64,000 nucleotides of DNA from Streptomyces sp. MspMP-M5 (GTDB lineage: Bacteria > Actinomycetota > Actinomycetes > Streptomycetales > Streptomycetaceae), in the NCBI RefSeq assembly GCF_000373585.1, contig NZ_KB891855.1, forward strand, positions 152,615-216,614. Direction: 5' to 3'. Each line of letters opens with the position of its first letter. The stretch's first letter is position 1. Positions 45,721 through 54,845 of this stretch are shown here, piece by piece. Under the pieces are notes generated by a model. It was given only the letters and a program-made list of their open reading frames with translations. It was not told where the DNA came from and ran no database searches. Both the position numbers and the translations under genes were made by a program.

Positions 45721-46866
45721 GTGTCCAGGCTGCAAGCCGAGCACCTCTTCAAGGTGTTCGGCAGACGACCCGAGGACGCCGTCCAAAGACTTCAGACCGG
45801 CGCCGGCCGGGACGAACTGCGGGCCGAAGGCACCACCGCCGCGGTGATCGACGCCTCCATCGAGGTGGGCGAGGGCCAGATCTTCGTCGTCATGGGTCTG
45901 TCCGGATCCGGCAAGTCCACGCTGCTGCGCATGCTGAACGGGCTGCTGGAGCCGACCTCGGGCACCGTCCGCTTCGACGGCCAGGACCTCACCTCGCTCA
46001 GCGACAAGGAACTGCGCGCCGTCCGCTCCCGGAAGATCTCCATGGTCTTCCAGCACTTCGCGCTCTTCCCGCACCGCAGCGTGCTGGAGAACGCCGCCTA
46101 CGGCCTGGAGGTCCAGGGCGTGCCGCGCGCCGAGCGGGAGCGGCGTGCGACCCGGGCACTGGAACTCGCCGGGCTCAAGGGCTGGGAGAAGTCCTGGCCG
46201 GACGAGCTCTCCGGCGGTATGCAGCAGCGGGTCGGCCTGGCCCGCGCGCTGGCCACCGACGCCGATCTGCTGCTGATGGACGAGTCGTTCAGCGCGCTCG
46301 ACCCGCTGATCCGCCGCGACATGCAGGACCAGCTGCTGGAGCTGCAGAAGACGCTGAAGAAGACCATCGTCTTCATCACCCACGACCTCAACGAGGCGAT
46401 GCGGCTGGGCGACCGGATCGCGGTGATGCGCGACGGCCGGATCGTCCAGACCGGCAGCGCCGAGGACATCCTCGTGCGGCCGGCCAACGACTACGTCGCC
46501 TCCTTCATCCAGGACGTCGACCGCAGCCGGGTGCTGACGGCCGGTGCGGTGATGGCCGAGGTCGGCACCGTGCTCGGGATGACCGCCCCGGACGGGGCGA
46601 AGCTCACCACCGCCGCCGAGTTCCGGGCCGCCGCGCCCGCCACCGTCGGCGTGGACACCCCGCTCGCCGACCTGTTCAGCGCCTGCTCGGCCAGCTCCGT
46701 ACCGGTCGCGGTGACCGACGAGCGCGGCGAACTGGCCGGCGCGGTCACCGCGGACCGGCTGCTGGCCGTCCTCGGCGAGCCGGGCCGGCCTAACGCCCCG
46801 GCCGCGGTACCCGCCCAGGCCGGTCCCTCCTCCGAGGCCGAGGGGACGGTGGCCGCCGATGCCTAG
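45721..46866 (+). CDS. Glycine betaine/proline ABC transporter ATP-binding protein
   Basis: ProV/OpuAA-type ATPase of 381 residues powering osmolyte uptake. Walker A GLSGSGKST, Q-loop, signature LSGGMQQRVGLARALA, Walker B LLLMDESFSALDP and the switch His in FITHDLNEAM are all present. After about residue 270 comes a CBS-like region (VMAEVGTVLGMTAPDG, then VAVTDERGELAGAV), which senses ionic strength or c-di-AMP in relatives. The GTG at 45721 follows AGAGAGG. It overlaps the permease gene by 8 bases, indicating translational coupling. Confidence 0.94.
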   Translation: MSRLQAEHLFKVFGRRPEDAVQRLQTGAGRDELRAEGTTAAVIDASIEVGEGQIFVVMGLSGSGKSTLLRMLNGLLEPTSGTVRFDGQDLTSLSDKELRAVRSRKISMVFQHFALFPHRSVLENAAYGLEVQGVPRAERERRATRALELAGLKGWEKSWPDELSGGMQQRVGLARALATDADLLLMDESFSALDPLIRRDMQDQLLELQKTLKKTIVFITHDLNEAMRLGDRIAVMRDGRIVQTGSAEDILVRPANDYVASFIQDVDRSRVLTAGAVMAEVGTVLGMTAPDGAKLTTAAEFRAAAPATVGVDTPLADLFSACSASSVPVAVTDERGELAGAVTADRLLAVLGEPGRPNAPAAVPAQAGPSSEAEGTVAADA

Positions 46867-49459
46867 GATCCAGATAGGCAGCTGGGCGAACGACGCCGTC
46901 AACTGGCTGCGGGACAACCTCGACTGGTTGTTCAACCTCATCACCACCGTCCTGAACGGCCTCTACAACGCCATCCACACCGTCCTCGCGGCCCCCGAAC
47001 CGCTGCTCCTGGCGGGCATCCTGGCGGTGCTCGCCTGGTGGCTGCGCGGGCTGCCGGCCGCGGTGCTCACCTTCCTCGGCTTCGCGCTGATCGACTCCAT
47101 CGAGCAGTGGAACCCGACCATCGAGTCGCTCTCGCTGGTGCTGGTGGCCTGCCTGATCACCGTCGTGGTCGCGGTGCCGCTGGGCATCTGGGCGGCCCGC
47201 AGCCGGATCGTCGGCGGCATCCTGCGCCCGGTCCTGGACCTGATGCAGACCATGCCGGCGATGGTCTACCTCATCCCCGGCATCCTCTTCTTCGGCCTCG
47301 GGGTCGTCCCCGGCATCGTCGCCACCATCGTCTTCTCCATGCCGCCCGCGGTGCGGATGACCGAGCTGGGCATCCGGCAGGTGGACGAGGAACTCGTCGA
47401 GGCGGCCGAGGCGTTCGGCACCCACCCGCGGCGCACCCTGCTGCGGGTCCAGCTGCCGTTGGCGCTGCCCACGATCATGGCCGGTATCAACCAGGTCATC
47501 ATGCTCGCGCTGTCCATGGTCGTGATCGCCGGCATGGTCGGCGGCGGCGGCCTCGGCGCGTCCGTCTACAACGCCATCAGCTCGGTCAACGTCGCGCTGG
47601 GCGCCGAGGCCGGCCTCGCCGTGGTCATCCTCGCCATGTACCTGGACCGGATGACCGGCGCGCTCAACCAGCGGGTCTCGCCGCTCGGCCGGCGGGCCCT
47701 GGCCAAGGCGCAGGCGGCGCTGGGTCGTTGGAAGTTCCTGCACTGGCGGCCGGCGACCTCGGTGGCCATGGTCGGCGTCGTCGTCCTGGCGCTGCTGGCC
47801 GGCGGGATGCGCTTCATGGGCGACGGCGGCAGCGGCTCCGGCGGCGGCAACGGCAAGCCGATCACCCTGGGCTATGTCAACTGGGACGAGGGCAAGGCCA
47901 CCACCTACCTCTGGAAGGAGATCCTGGAGGAGCGCGGCTACAAGCCCAAGGTCCAGGCCCTGGAGGCCGGCCCGCTCTTCGCCGGGCAGGCCCGCGGTGA
48001 CATCGACGTCCAGACCAACGCCTGGCTGCCGGTCACCCACGCCGAGTACTGGCAGAAGTACAAGGACAAGCTGGAGGACCTCGGCACCTGGTACGACAAG
48101 ACCTCCCTGGAGATCGCCGTACCGTCGTACGTCAAGGACGTCAGGACGCTGGACGATCTCAAGGGGAAGAGCGCCGAGTTCGGCGGCCGGATCACCGGTA
48201 TCGAGCCGGGCGCCGGCGAGATGAAGATCCTCAAGGACAAGGTCCTGCCGGAGTACGGCCTGACCGGCGACTACAAGGTGCAGGAGTCCAGCACCGCCTC
48301 CATGCTGAGCGAGCTGGACCGCGCCATCCACGACAAGAAGCCGATCGCGGTCACCCTGTGGTCCCCGCACTGGGCGTACGACAAGTACCAGCTCACCAAG
48401 CTCAAGGACCCCAAGGGCGCCTTCGGTTCCGGCGACGGCCTGCACCTGCTGGGCCGCAAGGGCTTCAGCAAGGACATGCCCGAGGTCGCCAGGTGGATGA
48501 AGAACTTCCACCTGGACGAGAAGCAGCTCACCAGCCTGGAGAACGCCATCAAGACGGCCGGCGAGGGCCATGAGCAGGACGGCGTGCGCAGCTGGCTGAA
48601 GAAGAACCCCGGCCTCGTCGAGAAGGTCGCCCCGTCCGCGCACGCCACCTACGCCAAGGGCGCGGACGCCGGCAAGGCACCGAACATCGGCTACCCGGCC
48701 TGGGACGAGGGCATCGCCACCGCCTACCTGTGGAAGAACGTCCTGGAGAAGCGCGGCTACCACCCCAACCTGCGCAACCTCGACATCGGACCGATGTGGA
48801 CCGGCCTGTCCACCGGCCAGATCGACGTGGAGACCGACGGCTGGCTGCCGGTCGCCCAGAAGCAGTACTGGGACAAGTACCAGAACGACCTGGCCGACGT
48901 CGGTGCCTGGTACGACAAGACCTCGCTGGAGATCGCGGTGCCGTCGTACGTCAAGGACGTCAAGTCCATGGACGATCTGCGGGCCCACAAGGACGAGTTC
49001 AAGGGCAGGATCGTCGGCATCGAGCCGGGCACCGGTGAGATGCAGCGTCTGAAGAGCACCGTGCTGCCCGCCTACGGCCTGACGGACTTCGAGGTCACCT
49101 CGGCCGGCACCAGCGCGATGCTCGCCGAGCTGGACCGGGCGTACCACAAGCAGGAGCCGATCGCGGTCGTCCTGTGGTCGCCGCACTGGGCGTACAGCAA
49201 GTACCAGCTCACCAAGCTCGCGGACCCCAAGGGCACCTGGGGCGCCAACAACCAGATCAAGACGCTCGGCAACAAGAGCTTCCCGAAGAAGTTCCCCGAG
49301 TTCCACGGCTGGCTGAAGAACTGGAAGATGACCCCCGACGAGCTCGGCAGCCTGGAGAAGGACATCCAGGACGCCGGAAAGGGCAACGAGGACAAGGGCG
49401 TCGAGAAGTGGATCGACGACCATCCGGGCATCGTGGACAAGATGGCGCCGGTGAAATAG
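46859..49459 (+). CDS. Glycine betaine ABC permease fused to two substrate-binding domains
   Basis: An 866-residue fusion. Residues about 20-310 form the permease (LLLAGILAVLAWWLRG, the coupling loop EAAEAFGTHPRRTLLRVQLP). After a last helix and a Gly/Ser linker near 330, two OpuAC-type binding domains follow in tandem: about 335-595 (LGYVNWDEGKATTYLWKE, SPHWAYDKYQLTKL) and 605-866 (IGYPAWDEGIATAYLWKN, SPHWAYSKYQLTKL). Both keep the Trp residues expected to cage the quaternary ammonium group. OpuA-type proteins normally have one such domain, so a dimeric transporter here would display four. No separate binding-protein gene exists nearby. Confidence 0.93.
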   Translation: MPRIQIGSWANDAVNWLRDNLDWLFNLITTVLNGLYNAIHTVLAAPEPLLLAGILAVLAWWLRGLPAAVLTFLGFALIDSIEQWNPTIESLSLVLVACLITVVVAVPLGIWAARSRIVGGILRPVLDLMQTMPAMVYLIPGILFFGLGVVPGIVATIVFSMPPAVRMTELGIRQVDEELVEAAEAFGTHPRRTLLRVQLPLALPTIMAGINQVIMLALSMVVIAGMVGGGGLGASVYNAISSVNVALGAEAGLAVVILAMYLDRMTGALNQRVSPLGRRALAKAQAALGRWKFLHWRPATSVAMVGVVVLALLAGGMRFMGDGGSGSGGGNGKPITLGYVNWDEGKATTYLWKEILEERGYKPKVQALEAGPLFAGQARGDIDVQTNAWLPVTHAEYWQKYKDKLEDLGTWYDKTSLEIAVPSYVKDVRTLDDLKGKSAEFGGRITGIEPGAGEMKILKDKVLPEYGLTGDYKVQESSTASMLSELDRAIHDKKPIAVTLWSPHWAYDKYQLTKLKDPKGAFGSGDGLHLLGRKGFSKDMPEVARWMKNFHLDEKQLTSLENAIKTAGEGHEQDGVRSWLKKNPGLVEKVAPSAHATYAKGADAGKAPNIGYPAWDEGIATAYLWKNVLEKRGYHPNLRNLDIGPMWTGLSTGQIDVETDGWLPVAQKQYWDKYQNDLADVGAWYDKTSLEIAVPSYVKDVKSMDDLRAHKDEFKGRIVGIEPGTGEMQRLKSTVLPAYGLTDFEVTSAGTSAMLAELDRAYHKQEPIAVVLWSPHWAYSKYQLTKLADPKGTWGANNQIKTLGNKSFPKKFPEFHGWLKNWKMTPDELGSLEKDIQDAGKGNEDKGVEKWIDDHPGIVDKMAPVK

Positions 49460-49732
49460 CCGGTGCATTGCCGGTGAGACAGCCGGTGAGCCGGGGTGCG
49501 GGCCGGTTGGCCCTGACCTCGGATCACGGGTACGTGGTGGCGCGCCTCGCCCCGGCTACGGCCGGCGGCGGGGCGCGCCGGCGTTTCCGGGCCCGGCCGG
49601 CGGGCCGGTCGCGCGGGGCCACCCGAGCGGGTGCGCCTGCCTGGCCGCACGGGCCGGGCGGTGGTTCGCTCGCCCTGGGCCGGTGTCCGTCCTCGGCGGC
49701 CGGAGCGGCCGCGGCCGGCCCCGGAGCCGATC

Positions 49733-50152
49733 GTGCAGCCTGCCCGTCCCGCCGCCGCCGTGCTGCTCGGCCTGCTCGCGCTCGGTGCGGCCGCGCCCGC
49801 CGCCCGGGCCGGAGCCGCGCCGGATCCGGTGGTGGCCGGCGAGCGGGTCAGCATCAGCGACGGCGGGCGGTGCGGGCCGGCCCGGGAGGCCACCGCGGCC
49901 TCGGAGCTGTTCGGGGCGGTGGCGCTGCGTCCCGGGGCCCGGGGGATGGCCGCGGAGGTCCGGGTCGGCGAGGAGGCGGCGCCGGGCCGCTACCGGGTCA
50001 CCATCGAGTGCGGGCGCGGTGGGGCCCGGCACGTGGACACCGTCACGGTGACCGAGGGGCGGGCGGAGGGGGTCGGGGTGGCGCAAGTGGTCGGCGGGTT
50101 GGCGTTGTTGGCGGTGGCGGGTGGGGCGTATCGCCTCTGCCGGCGGGGGTGA
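49733..50152 (+). CDS. Hypothetical secreted or surface protein
   Basis: A 139-residue protein not recognised. The GTG at 49733 has GGAG 8 bases upstream and opens onto a signal peptide (AAAVLLGLLALGAAAPAARA). A domain of about 70 residues with two cysteines (GGRCGPA and IECGRG) follows, then a C-terminal transmembrane helix (VVGGLALLAVAGGAYRL) and a short Cys-Arg-Arg tail, a layout of small wall- or membrane-attached proteins. The open frame extends upstream to 49631 but lacks a signal there. The 273-base gap before it holds several CCGGTG repeats. Confidence 0.6.
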   Translation: MQPARPAAAVLLGLLALGAAAPAARAGAAPDPVVAGERVSISDGGRCGPAREATAASELFGAVALRPGARGMAAEVRVGEEAAPGRYRVTIECGRGGARHVDTVTVTEGRAEGVGVAQVVGGLALLAVAGGAYRLCRRG

Positions 50153-50507
50153 CGGTTCGCTGCGCTTGGCCGGCTTCCCACGTTGTCGGCTGTCCCGCCG
50201 TGGTTGTCTTTATGCGCCTGCGGCGCCGGTTCGCTGCGCTTGGCTGGTCTCCCACGTTGTCGGCTGTCCCGCCGTGGGGTGTTTTTGCGCCTGCGGCGCG
50301 TTGCCGCTGCGCGGGGCTGTTGGGTGCGGTGACGGGCCTGCGGGGCAGGGGTGTGCCGGACTGCTTCGCTTTACGTCCGGCACACCCCTGCCCCTCCGGC
50401 CCGTCCCCTCCCGTGGGTGGGTGGAAAGACGGTGGGTGGGGGTCGGTGTGGGTGGGGCGGTGCGGGGTGTCTCAACGGGTGGGAGGCGGCGGGCATACGG
50501 TGGGGGA
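50153..50507. repeat. Repeat-rich intergenic block: tandem repeat, long hairpin, G-tracts
   Basis: Three structures fill this 355-base gap. (1) A 74-base direct repeat (50154-50227 and 50228-50300), each ending in the mini-hairpin GCGCC-TGC-GGCGC. (2) A 75-base hairpin at 50331-50405: a perfect 20-bp stem (50342-50361 with 50375-50394), a 3x3 internal loop and an outer 8-bp stem (50331-50338 with 50398-50405). (3) G-tracts at 50415-50442 with a G-quadruplex pattern. No coding sequence is supported. Confidence 0.85.
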
Positions 50508-51251
50508 ATGGTGTTGCGGGTGGTGTCGCTGGTGCCGTCGTTGAGTGAGGCGGTGGGGGTGAGTGCGCCGGGGGTGTTGGTCGGGGCTACGGACTGGTGC
50601 AGTCGGCCGGTGGGGCTCGATGTGGTGCGGGTCGGGGGGACGAAGAACCCCGATGTCGAGCGGATCGTCGGGCTGGGGCCGGATCTGGTGGTGGCCAACG
50701 AGGAGGAGAACCGGGCGCAGGACCTTGAGGCGTTGCGGGGGGCCGGGCTGGAGGTCATGGTGACCGAGGTGCGGAGTGTGGAGCAGGCGTTTCGGGAGTT
50801 GGGGCGGGTGCTGGTGGCGGGCTGCGGGGTGGCCCGGCCGGGGTGGTTGGCGGCGGCGGAGGACGCCTGGCGGGCGTTGCCGGTGCGGCCGCCGGAGCGG
50901 GGTGCGGTGGTACCGGTGTGGCGGCGGCCCTGGATGGTGCTGGGGCGGGACACCTTCGCCGGGGACGTGCTGGCCCGGCTGGGGGTGCGCAACGTCTATG
51001 ACGGCCATGCGGAGCGGTATCCGCGGATCGCGCCGGACGAACTCAACGCCGCCTCGGCGGATCTGGTCGTGCTGCCCGACGAGCCGTATCGCTTCACGGC
51101 GAGGGACGGGCCGGAGGCGTTTCCGGGGCTGCCCGCGGCGCTGGTCAGCGGGCGCCATCTGACGTGGTACGGGCCCTCGTTGGTGGAGGCGCCGGAGGTG
51201 CTGGCGGCGGCGCTGGACGGGGCGGCGCTGCTCCGGCCCGGCGGGGCGTGA
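50508..51251 (+). CDS. Helical-backbone metal receptor (BtuF-like, no signal peptide)
   Basis: A 247-residue protein of the helical-backbone substrate-binding fold used for cobalamin, haem and ferric siderophores (RVVSLVPSLSEAVGV, LVGATDWCSRP, RVGGTKNPDVERIVGLGPDL, VVLPDEPYRF). Unlike transporter components it has neither signal peptide nor lipobox, so it should be cytosolic. The ATG at 50508 is the first in the homologous part; the open frame to 50121 runs through the repeat block and is not believed. Role unknown, perhaps corrinoid or metal binding. It ends 4 bases from the convergent TDT gene. Confidence 0.8.
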   Translation: MVLRVVSLVPSLSEAVGVSAPGVLVGATDWCSRPVGLDVVRVGGTKNPDVERIVGLGPDLVVANEEENRAQDLEALRGAGLEVMVTEVRSVEQAFRELGRVLVAGCGVARPGWLAAAEDAWRALPVRPPERGAVVPVWRRPWMVLGRDTFAGDVLARLGVRNVYDGHAERYPRIAPDELNAASADLVVLPDEPYRFTARDGPEAFPGLPAALVSGRHLTWYGPSLVEAPEVLAAALDGAALLRPGGA

Positions 51252-51255
51252 GCCG

Positions 51256-52392
<1,137 letters not shown>

Positions 52393-52450
52393 GGCTTCAG
52401 CGTCGCCCGGGGCCGGCGCGCCCGCCAGGGATCTTGTTTCTATGGCCACA

Positions 52451-52465
52451 TAAGGTGGGTTTATG
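52451..52465 (+). promoter_or_regulatory. Leaderless promoter of lysR
   Basis: TAAGGT (52451-52456), 6 bases, then the ATG. The whole 70-base divergent region is AT-richer than average and must also hold the TDT promoter and LysR site. Confidence 0.5.
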
Positions 52466-53422
52466 AGTGCGGAGACTTTTGGGCGGCGGCCGGAGCCGAC
52501 GGAGGCCGGCTCCGGTGGGCCGCTGCACCACCGGGTGCCGGACCTCGGGGCGATGGAACTGCTGCTGGCCGTCGCCCGGCTCGGCAGCCTGGGCCGGGCC
52601 GCCCGGGCGCAGGGCATCACCCAGCCCGCCGCCAGCAGCCGGATCCGGGCGATGGAGCGGCAGCTGGGGGTGGCGCTGGTCGAGCGGTCGCCGCGGGGGT
52701 CCCGGCTCACCGACGCCGGGGCGCTGGTGACCGACTGGGCGCGCCGGGTGGTGGAGGCCGCCGAGGAGTTCGAGGCGGGCACCCAGGCGCTGCGCGGGCG
52801 GCGTGACTCCCGGCTGCGGGTCGCGGCCAGCATGACCATCGCCGAGTACCTGCTGCCGGGCTGGCTGATCGCGCTGCGTGCCCAGCGCCCGGGGACGGCC
52901 GTGTCGCTGCTGGCGGGCAACACCCAGGCGGTCGCCGCGCGGCTGCTGGCGGGCGAGGCGGACCTCGGTTTCGTGGAGGGGCTGGACGTCCCGGAGGGGC
53001 TGGACGGGGCGGTGATCGGGCATGACCGGCTGATCGTGGTGGCCGCCCCGTCCCACCCGTGGACCCGGCGGCGCACCGAGCTGACCCCCGCCGAGCTGGC
53101 CGCGACCCCGCTGATCCTGCGGGAGCGCGGTTCGGGCACCCGGCAGGTGCTGGACGCGGCGCTGGCCGGCGCCGGCGGGCTGGCCGATCCGCTGCTGGAG
53201 CTCGCCTCCACCACCGCGGTGAAGTCGGCGGTGGTCAGCGAGGCGGCTCCGACGGTGCTGAGCGAGCTGGCGGTCCGCGAGGAGCTGACCGCCCGCCGCC
53301 TGGTGGAGGTGCCGTTGCGCGGGTTGCGACTGGGCCGCGAGTTGCGCGCGGTGTGGCCGGCCGGCCATCGTCCGGCGGGGCCGGCCCGGGATCTGCTGGG
53401 GTTGACACGGCGGACGGCCTGA
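52463..53422 (+). CDS. LysR-family transcriptional regulator
   Basis: A 319-residue regulator with a 27-residue N-terminal extension before the usual helix-turn-helix (LGAMELLLAVARLGSLGRAA, GITQPAASSRIRAMERQLGV). The effector domain follows (RLRVAASMTIAEYLLPGWL, VVAAPSHPW, FGHPAG-like RERGSGTRQVLDAAL), close to the CysB/CbbR-like type. It probably controls the divergent TDT exporter. The cupin remnant downstream is in the same reading frame, with only the TGA stop between them. Confidence 0.9.
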   Translation: MSAETFGRRPEPTEAGSGGPLHHRVPDLGAMELLLAVARLGSLGRAARAQGITQPAASSRIRAMERQLGVALVERSPRGSRLTDAGALVTDWARRVVEAAEEFEAGTQALRGRRDSRLRVAASMTIAEYLLPGWLIALRAQRPGTAVSLLAGNTQAVAARLLAGEADLGFVEGLDVPEGLDGAVIGHDRLIVVAAPSHPWTRRRTELTPAELAATPLILRERGSGTRQVLDAALAGAGGLADPLLELASTTAVKSAVVSEAAPTVLSELAVREELTARRLVEVPLRGLRLGRELRAVWPAGHRPAGPARDLLGLTRRTA

Positions 53423-53902
53423 TGTGGCAGGGGTGCTGATACGAGGGGCTACCGGTTGGTGGGCTTCGGCGTCGGGTGGTTGTCAGTTCGCCCCAGCATG
53501 CGCTCGCTCCAGCGCATCGCCGACGCCCTGGAGACCACCGCGGTACGGCTGCCGGCCGCCGCCGACGGGCCGCGCACCGTCGATGTGGTGCGCGCCGGTT
53601 CGGCGGCGGTCCCCGAGGACGGCGAGACCGGCCGGGTGCGCCCGCTGGTCCGGGGCCAACAGCAGCCGCATGCCCTGGAGTTCACCGGCCCGCACGACTG
53701 GCGGCGGGAATTCCGGCACCCGCACGACGAGTTGATGTACGTCGTGGCGGGCGCGGTGGAGGCCGACGCGGACGGCCGGCGCGACGAACTCGGGCCGGGC
53801 GACACCCTCTACTGCTCCGGCGGGGTCACCCACCGCCGGCGTGCGCCGGCCCCGTACAGCCGGGTGCTGCTGGTGGGCGTGGCGGACGACTTCCGGGGCT
53901 GA
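53423..53902 (+). pseudogene. Truncated XRE-cupin regulator remnant
   Basis: The frame from 53423 has no further stop until 53902. From SVRPSMRSLQRIADALETT on it reads like the last two helices of an XRE helix-turn-helix, followed by a complete cupin_2 domain (HPHDELMYVVAGAVEADADG, GDTLYCSGGVTHRRRA). XRE-cupin regulators normally have about 45 more residues carrying the recognition helix; here only junk separates the LysR stop from the remnant. An internal start (TTG 53456 or ATG 53498) could still give a 135-148 residue cupin, so it may be a reduced working gene rather than dead. Confidence 0.6.
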
Positions 53903-53903
53903 G

Positions 53904-53922
53904 GAGCCGGGCGGACCGGCTC
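53904..53922. terminator. Small hairpin between convergent genes
   Basis: A 7-bp stem GAGCCGG/CCGGCTC with a 5-base loop right after the cupin stop, overlapping the stop of the short minus-strand ORF. Confidence 0.4.
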
Positions 53923-54058
53923 AGCCGCCGGGTGCGGGCGGCGCGTCGGTGCCCGCGTCGTCCGTCCCGACGGCGTCCGGGAGGGCGGCCTCGTCGGAGC
54001 CGGTGTCGGGGACGAGGGTGGCGGGCAACTGCCCGGCCTCGTCGGCCTGGTCACTCAC
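53921..54058 (-). CDS. Candidate 45-residue acidic small protein
   Basis: A short ORF not obvious in standard gene calls: GTG at 54058, TGA at 53921-53923, 45 residues starting MSDQADEAGQLPATLVPDTG and rich in Asp, Ala and Pro. Nearly every third codon position is G or C, as in real genes here. It starts 35 bases after the hydrolase gene in the same direction and stops at a hairpin. The ribosome binding site is weak. Family unknown; it may be a non-conserved acidic peptide or chance. Confidence 0.35.
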   Translation of the reverse strand: MSDQADEAGQLPATLVPDTGSDEAALPDAVGTDDAGTDAPPAPGG

Positions 54059-54092
54059 TCGTCCAGGGCCTGCCCGCCGGGCCGTCCGGGGA

Positions 54093-54803
54093 TCACACCC
54101 CGGAGGGGGCCGCCGTGCGGGCCGCGGCGACCAGGGCGTCCATCACCCGGGTGTCGTCGCCGGCCTCCGGATGCCACTGCACCGCCAGTGTGAAGGCCGC
54201 CGCGTCCGGCAGCTCCACCGCCTCGACGGTGCCGTCCTCCGCGTAGGCCGAGGCCACCAGCCCACGGCCGAGCCGGTCCACGGCCTGGTGGTGGTAGGTC
54301 GGGACGGCCACCGGCTCCGGCAGCGCCGCGGCCAGCAGCGTGCCGGGCACCGGCTTGATCTCGTGCCGGGCGAAGACCCCGGGCGGGCCGGAGTGCCCGT
54401 CCAGGTGCTGGACGAGGGTGCCGCCGAGTGCCACGTTCAGCAGCTGCAGCCCCCGGCAGATGCCCAGCAGCGGCACTCCGGCCGTCAACGCCGCCTCGAT
54501 CAGGGCCAGTTCCCAGGCGTCCCGGTCGAGCGCGGGCGGGCCGGTGCGGGGGTGCGGCTCCGCACCGTAGCGGGCCGGGGCGACGTCGGCGCCGCCGGCG
54601 ATCACCAGTCCGTCGAGCCGGGCGACGGTCGCCGCGGCGGTCTCCGGGTCGCCGGGCGGCAGCAGCGCCGCCAGCCCGCCCGAGCGCCGCACCAGGCGCG
54701 GATAGCCGGCCGGCACCAGCGCGGCGGGCAGCGTCCACACCCCCCAACGGGCCTCTTCCTGATAGGTGCTGATGCCGATGAGGGGCGGCTGCGGCTGGGA
54801 CAT
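54093..54803 (-). CDS. Class I glutamine amidotransferase-like gamma-glutamyl hydrolase (PuuD type)
   Basis: A 236-residue peptidase C26 family protein that hydrolyses gamma-glutamyl amides. The catalytic triad is visible: Cys in LLGICRGLQLLN, and His and Glu in AVQWHPEAGDD. In the Puu pathway this enzyme frees glutamate from the oxidised gamma-glutamyl intermediate. It lies 42 bases after the APC permease, same direction, and the two are probably one operon under the operator at 56352-56372. With the ligase and dehydrogenases across the regulator gene it completes a gamma-glutamylation route. Confidence 0.9.
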   Translation of the reverse strand: MSQPQPPLIGISTYQEEARWGVWTLPAALVPAGYPRLVRRSGGLAALLPPGDPETAAATVARLDGLVIAGGADVAPARYGAEPHPRTGPPALDRDAWELALIEAALTAGVPLLGICRGLQLLNVALGGTLVQHLDGHSGPPGVFARHEIKPVPGTLLAAALPEPVAVPTYHHQAVDRLGRGLVASAYAEDGTVEAVELPDAAAFTLAVQWHPEAGDDTRVMDALVAAARTAAPSGV

Positions 54804-54845
54804 CGGATGGTCCTCCCTGCGGTGCGGTGTGGTGCGGTCCGGTGG

